Source: Lachnospiraceae bacterium (GTDB lineage: Bacteria > Bacillota_A > Clostridia > Lachnospirales > Lachnospiraceae). From it: a stretch of 6,414 nucleotides of DNA. The position numbers were made by a program, and so were the translations under genes. Every line of letters starts with the position of its first letter. Positions within the stretch are counted from its first letter, which is position 1. Where the stretch lies: assembly GCA_009774465.1 (NCBI GenBank), contig VSNT01000178.1:1-6414 (forward strand), given 5' to 3'. The notes beneath the pieces are model-generated. The model saw only the letters and a list, made by a program, of their open reading frames with translations, had not been told where the DNA came from and ran no database searches. This document shows positions 6,387 through 6,414 of this stretch, in pieces.

Positions 6387-6392
6387 TGTCAA
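6364..6392 (-). promoter_or_regulatory. Consensus sigma-A promoter upstream of the Rpn gene
   Basis: -35 TTGACA (6387-6392) and -10 TATAAT (6364-6369) are both perfect, with a 17-nt spacer and an extended -10 TG at the spacer end (TGCTATAAT). The predicted start of transcription is near 6357, giving a leader of about 100 nt before the open Rpn frame. Confidence 0.88.
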
Positions 6393-6414
6393 TATTTTTA
6401 CTGAAAATTAACAA

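Overview
The window looks like a low-to-moderate GC Firmicute chromosome segment, most likely a gut Lachnospiraceae (Clostridia). The reasons are AGGAG-type ribosome binding sites, TTGACA/TATAAT promoters, a class B sortase, a BspA-like leucine-rich-repeat surface protein with InlB/Listeria-Bacteroides repeats, and a Rpn/PDDEXK-type nuclease gene. The taxonomy is inferred from protein types only; no rRNA or other marker is present. All three genes are on the minus strand, so transcription runs from the right edge to the left.

Right end (about 6179-6414): a textbook sigma-A promoter (TTGACA, 17 nt, TATAAT with TG one base upstream) has a perfect 9-bp inverted repeat laid over its -10 box and spacer. 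Downstream comes a leader with an AT-rich terminator-like hairpin and two tiny GC-rich hairpins. Next is a Rpn-family (recombination-promoting nuclease/putative transposase) gene, 5486-6178. Its recognisable frame runs upstream to 6256 without any ATG, GTG or TTG start, so the N-terminal part of the family appears to be missing. A long hairpin at 5403-5445 follows its stop and pairs well only in the minus-strand transcript.

Middle (4054-5340): a candidate promoter and a good RBS precede a 408-residue class B sortase. Its C-terminal half has all the catalytic signatures (His291, Cys391, Arg399). Its N-terminal 153 residues precede the only membrane segment and should lie in the cytoplasm; they include a very lysine-rich linker.

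Left (1-4035): 18 nt after the sortase stop begins a giant secreted protein, open to the left edge (1345 codons seen). It has a signal peptide, an N-terminal region I do not recognise, three blocks of BspA-type leucine-rich repeats, and three InlB-type beta repeats. The C-terminus, where a sortase motif would sit, is outside the window.

The likely biology is a two-gene surface-display unit: a membrane sortase co-transcribed with a large adhesin-like protein that may be its substrate. Upstream is a separately regulated, probably 5'-truncated Rpn gene. No RNA genes, CRISPR arrays or complete insertion sequences were seen. The non-coding stretches are the 205-nt gap at 5281-5485 and the leader right of the Rpn frame.
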